8,264 nt of DNA from a bacterium HR32 (GTDB taxonomy: Bacteria > Sysuimicrobiota > Sysuimicrobiia > Sysuimicrobiales > Sysuimicrobiaceae), in NCBI GenBank assembly GCA_002898935.1, contig BEII01000049.1, positions 1 through 8,264 of the forward strand. Direction: 5' to 3'. The notes beneath the pieces were generated by a model. That model made no database searches, had not been told where the DNA came from, and saw only the letters and a program-made list of their open reading frames with translations. Below, in pieces: positions 6,192 through 8,264 of the stretch. A program made the translations under genes and the position numbers. The number at the start of each line of letters is the position of its first letter. Position 1 is the stretch's first letter.

Positions 6192-7316
6192 ATGCGAACG
6201 CTGACCATCCTGCTGACCCTGCTCGCGGGCGCGGCCGTCCTCGCCACGGCTGGGGCAGCCGCGCAGAGAGCCGGAGGGACCGTGAGCCCTCCCGGGACGA
6301 TCGTGGTGGACGGTTCCAGCACCGTGGCGCCACTGACCAGCGCGGTGGCGGAGGAGTTCCGGAAGACCCCACAAGGCCGCAACGTGCGGATCACCGTGGG
6401 TATCAGCGGGACCGGAGGGGGGTTCAAGAAGTTCTGTGCCGATAGCCCCCAGTCCCGCACGGACATCCAGGACGCCTCCCGGCCCATCACCGCGGAGGAA
6501 GAAGCCGCGTGCCGCCGCCACCAGGTGACGTACGTGGAGGTGCCCGTAGCGGTGGACGGTCTGAGCGTCGTGGTCCACCCGCGCAACACGTGGGCCACCT
6601 GCCTGACCCTGGGGGAGCTCAAGCGGATGTGGGAACCTGGGGCAGAGCGCCGGGTGACCAGCTGGCGGCAAATCCGCCCGACCTTCCCGGACCGGCCCCT
6701 GCGGCTGGCGGGCGCGGGCGCGGACTCCGGGACCTTCGACTCGTTTACGGAGATGGTGGTGGGCAAGGCGAAGGCGAGTCGCGGAGACTACCAGGCCACG
6801 GAGGACGACAACGTCACCGTGCAGTTCGTGCAGCGGGACGAGGGCGCCCTGGGGTACTTCGGGCTGGCGTACCTGGAGGAGAACCTGGGGCGGGTGAAGG
6901 GGGTGGCCATAGACCCCAGCGACCGGGTGGACCTTGCGTCCAACGACCAGTGCCGGGGCCTAGAGCCCACCTTCGACAACACCAAGTCCGGGCGCTACCC
7001 TCTCACGCGTCCCCTCTTCGTCTACCTGAACCGGACCAGCGCCCTGAGCAAGCCGGAGGTCCGCCAGTTCGCCAGCTGGTACGTGGGCCAGGGCACGGGC
7101 GTGAACCTACAGGTGGACGACCCTCGGAAGGCAGGCAAGAAGACCAACCTCACCCGGGCGGTGGGGTACGTGGAGTTCCCGGAGGCGGTGTACACTGCCG
7201 CGCGCCGGTGCTTGGCCAACCTGAAGCCCGGGACTGCCTTCCGGGAGGCCGGCAAGGCCGCGGGCCACGCCAGCCTGGAACGGGTCAACCGGGAGTACGT
7301 TGCCCACTGCCGCTGA
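6192..7316 (+). CDS. pstS: Phosphate ABC transporter substrate-binding protein PstS
   Basis: PstS captures inorganic phosphate outside the membrane and delivers it to the PstCA permease. The 374-residue precursor starts with a Sec signal peptide (RTLTILLTLLAGAAVLATAG), probably cut after GAAA near residue 24. There is no Cys at the cleavage site, so it is not an evident lipoprotein. The phosphate-binding loops are DGSSTVAPL (40-48), GISGTGGGFKKF (70-81) and GADSGTFDSF (176-185). Further family segments are VAVDGLSVVVH (119-129), TLGELKRMW (139-147) and DEGALGYFGLAY (216-227). The SGTGGGFKKFC version is that of the longer PstS type that is usual outside the enterobacteria. The mature part has six cysteines (82, 107, 137, 254, 340, 373), which could form disulfides in the periplasm. 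It lies 102 bases after phoX and 118 bases before the likely pstC start, and is preceded by a Pho-box-like array. Confidence 0.93.
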   Translation: MRTLTILLTLLAGAAVLATAGAAAQRAGGTVSPPGTIVVDGSSTVAPLTSAVAEEFRKTPQGRNVRITVGISGTGGGFKKFCADSPQSRTDIQDASRPITAEEEAACRRHQVTYVEVPVAVDGLSVVVHPRNTWATCLTLGELKRMWEPGAERRVTSWRQIRPTFPDRPLRLAGAGADSGTFDSFTEMVVGKAKASRGDYQATEDDNVTVQFVQRDEGALGYFGLAYLEENLGRVKGVAIDPSDRVDLASNDQCRGLEPTFDNTKSGRYPLTRPLFVYLNRTSALSKPEVRQFASWYVGQGTGVNLQVDDPRKAGKKTNLTRAVGYVEFPEAVYTAARRCLANLKPGTAFREAGKAAGHASLERVNREYVAHCR

Positions 7317-7323
7317 GTGAAGC

Positions 7324-7348
7324 GCTGGCTGGGCCAAGACAAGCCAGC
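7324..7348 (+). other. Small hairpin just after pstS
   Basis: GCTGGCT at 7324-7330 pairs perfectly with AGCCAGC at 7342-7348 around an 11-base loop, starting 8 bases after the pstS stop. No run of T follows, so it is not a classical terminator. It could protect the 3' end of pstS mRNA. Confidence 0.4.
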
Positions 7349-7360
7349 CGCAGCCGGCGA

Positions 7361-7392
7361 GGAAGGGTGGCAAAACCCTTCGCCACCCTCCC
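7361..7392 (+). terminator. Stem-loop between pstS and pstC (possible partial terminator or mRNA 3' stabiliser)
   Basis: AGGGTGGC at 7364-7371 pairs with GCCACCCT at 7382-7389 around a 10-base loop. After an A-C mismatch two more G-C pairs extend the stem. It is followed only by TTAACT, so complete termination is doubtful. A competing stem, GAAGGG (7362-7367) with CCCTTC (7376-7381), uses the same bases and cannot form at the same time. In pst operons such intergenic stems often keep PstS more abundant than the membrane components; that role here is inferred. Confidence 0.5.
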
Positions 7393-7409
7393 TTAACTCG
7401 ACCTTAACA
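7393..7409 (+). promoter_or_regulatory. Pho-box-like direct repeat upstream of pstC
   Basis: TTAACT (7393-7398) and TTAACA (7404-7409) are 11 bp apart, matching 5 and 6 of 6 positions of the Gram-positive PhoP half-site. The second unit continues as TTAACACGT, the same 9-mer as at 6120-6128 before pstS. It lies directly after the intergenic stem-loop and 25 bases before the pstC ATG. Confidence 0.5.
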
Positions 7410-7434
7410 CGTGACGCAGACCCTCGAGACGGCC

Positions 7435-8264
7435 ATGGAGTCCTCTCGGAAGGCACGACGCCGGGAGCGGTGGATCGAAGTGGGGCTCGCGGCCAGCGGG
7501 TACCTGTCGGTGGTGGTCACGGTGGCCATCGTGGCCGTTCTGGCCTACGAGACCGTCCAGTTCTTCCGGCTGCCCCTGCACGCCGCCGACCCGCGCCTCC
7601 TGTCCGCCAGACCAGACCTCCAGCGCCTCGTGGAGGCCCGGCCGGACCTGGTGGGGAACCCGTGGCGGTTGGTTCGGGAGTTCTTCACGGAGACCACCTG
7701 GAGCCCTCTGTTCAGCACGAAGCGGTTCGGCGTCCTCCCGTTGCTGGCGGGCACCATCCTCACCAGCACCATCGCCCTCGCGGTGGCGGTCCCCCTGGGC
7801 TTGCTGGCCGCCACCTACCTCAGCGAGTTCGCGGCGGAAGGGCTGCGGGCACGGGTGAAACCCGCTCTGGAGTTGCTGGCGGGGGTACCCACCATCGTGT
7901 ACGGCTACTTCGCCCTCACCTTCGTGACGCCGCTGCTCCAGGACTACGTGTTCGGCCAGGCTCTGGCCGGCCAGAACGCCCTGTCCGCGGGACTCGTGAT
8001 GGGGATCATGATCCTTCCCCTGGTCTCGTCCCTCAGCGAGGACGTGATGCGGGCCGTGCCCGCCGACCTACGGCAGGGGGCCTACGCTTTGGGCGCCACC
8101 CGTATGGAGGTCGCCCTTCGGGTGGTGCTCCCCGCGGCGCTATCTGGGATCGCCGCTGCGTGTGTGCTCGCGCTTTCGCGGGCTGTGGGCGAGACCATGA
8201 TCGTGGCCCTCGCCGCCGGCCAGACCCCCAACTGGACCTGGAACCCGCTGGAGACGGTGGAGAC
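7435..8264 (+). CDS. pstC: Phosphate ABC transporter permease PstC (3' end outside window)
   Basis: PstC and PstA together form the membrane channel of the high-affinity phosphate transporter. The 276 residues seen from the ATG at 7435 contain a basic N-terminus, a first membrane helix (about 20-42), a periplasmic segment (about 45-98), and helices near 99-130, 143-170, 182-203 and 228-262. The signature GVPTIVYGYFAL (150-161) and the EAA-type loop QGAYALGATRMEVALRVVLPAALSGI (starting about 214), which docks the ATPase PstB, are clear. A GTG at 7411 is in frame and would add 8 residues, but it overlaps the TTAACACGT box and has no ribosome site; the ATG has only a weak GAGA upstream. With such weak signals a leaderless message is possible. 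The frame is still open at the window end, and pstA, pstB and phoU would be expected next. Confidence 0.9.
   Translation, partial: MESSRKARRRERWIEVGLAASGYLSVVVTVAIVAVLAYETVQFFRLPLHAADPRLLSARPDLQRLVEARPDLVGNPWRLVREFFTETTWSPLFSTKRFGVLPLLAGTILTSTIALAVAVPLGLLAATYLSEFAAEGLRARVKPALELLAGVPTIVYGYFALTFVTPLLQDYVFGQALAGQNALSAGLVMGIMILPLVSSLSEDVMRAVPADLRQGAYALGATRMEVALRVVLPAALSGIAAACVLALSRAVGETMIVALAAGQTPNWTWNPLETVE

Noticed and set aside
7411..7434. GTG at 7411 as the pstC start
   Set aside because: It lies inside the TTAACACGT word and has no Shine-Dalgarno. The ATG at 7435 is preferred, although the evidence is thin.
1..8264. tRNA, rRNA or CRISPR array
   Set aside because: No cloverleaf-like conserved TTCGA arms in context, no rRNA-like stretches and no regularly spaced long repeats were seen.

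Overview
The window is very GC-rich DNA with GTG starts, tight gene packing and long antisense open frames, all typical of a high-GC bacterium. I cannot name the taxon. Both exported phosphate proteins have cleavable signals without a lipobox (PstS Sec-type, PhoX Tat-type). This leans weakly toward a cell with a periplasm, while the Shine-Dalgarno sequences and the 11-bp TTAACA-type repeats recall the Gram-positive/Terrabacteria style. No RNA gene, CRISPR array or origin was seen, and no non-coding stretch exceeds about 140 bases.

Left part (1-1504, + strand): the last 27 codons of an unidentified gene, a complete metal-dependent amidohydrolase of the ACMSD-like 'amidohydrolase 2' type, and a class I glutamine amidotransferase that keeps its Cys-His-Glu triad but has lost its N-terminal third. 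The three are nearly contiguous and look like one transcription unit. Converging on them from the - strand is a single-domain signal peptide peptidase (sppA, 1533-2492).

Middle (2576-4151): an apparently intact IS1182-like insertion sequence. It has 17-bp imperfect inverted ends, a CTAG on each side, and one 458-residue DDE transposase on the - strand. Removing the element and one CTAG leaves a gap of only about 112 bp between the divergent sppA and phoX genes, so the element sits in what was their shared promoter region.

Right part (4185-8264, + strand): a phosphate-scavenging module. It consists of a Tat-exported PhoX-type (DUF839) alkaline phosphatase, the phosphate-binding protein PstS, and the start of the permease PstC, which runs off the window. 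PhoX would release phosphate outside the membrane, PstS would bind it and PstC would form half of the membrane channel. pstA, pstB and phoU are expected beyond the right edge. Upstream of both pstS and pstC are TTAACA-like hexamers with an 11-bp period that share the 9-mer TTAACACGT. They resemble Gram-positive PhoP boxes. The pstS-pstC gap also holds hairpins, two of which are mutually exclusive.

The most interesting points are the repeated Pho-box-like signal, the hairpin/box arrangement between pstS and pstC (possibly a leaderless pstC transcript), the IS that separates phoX from its upstream DNA, and the decapitated amidotransferase. I found no convincing wholly new system.
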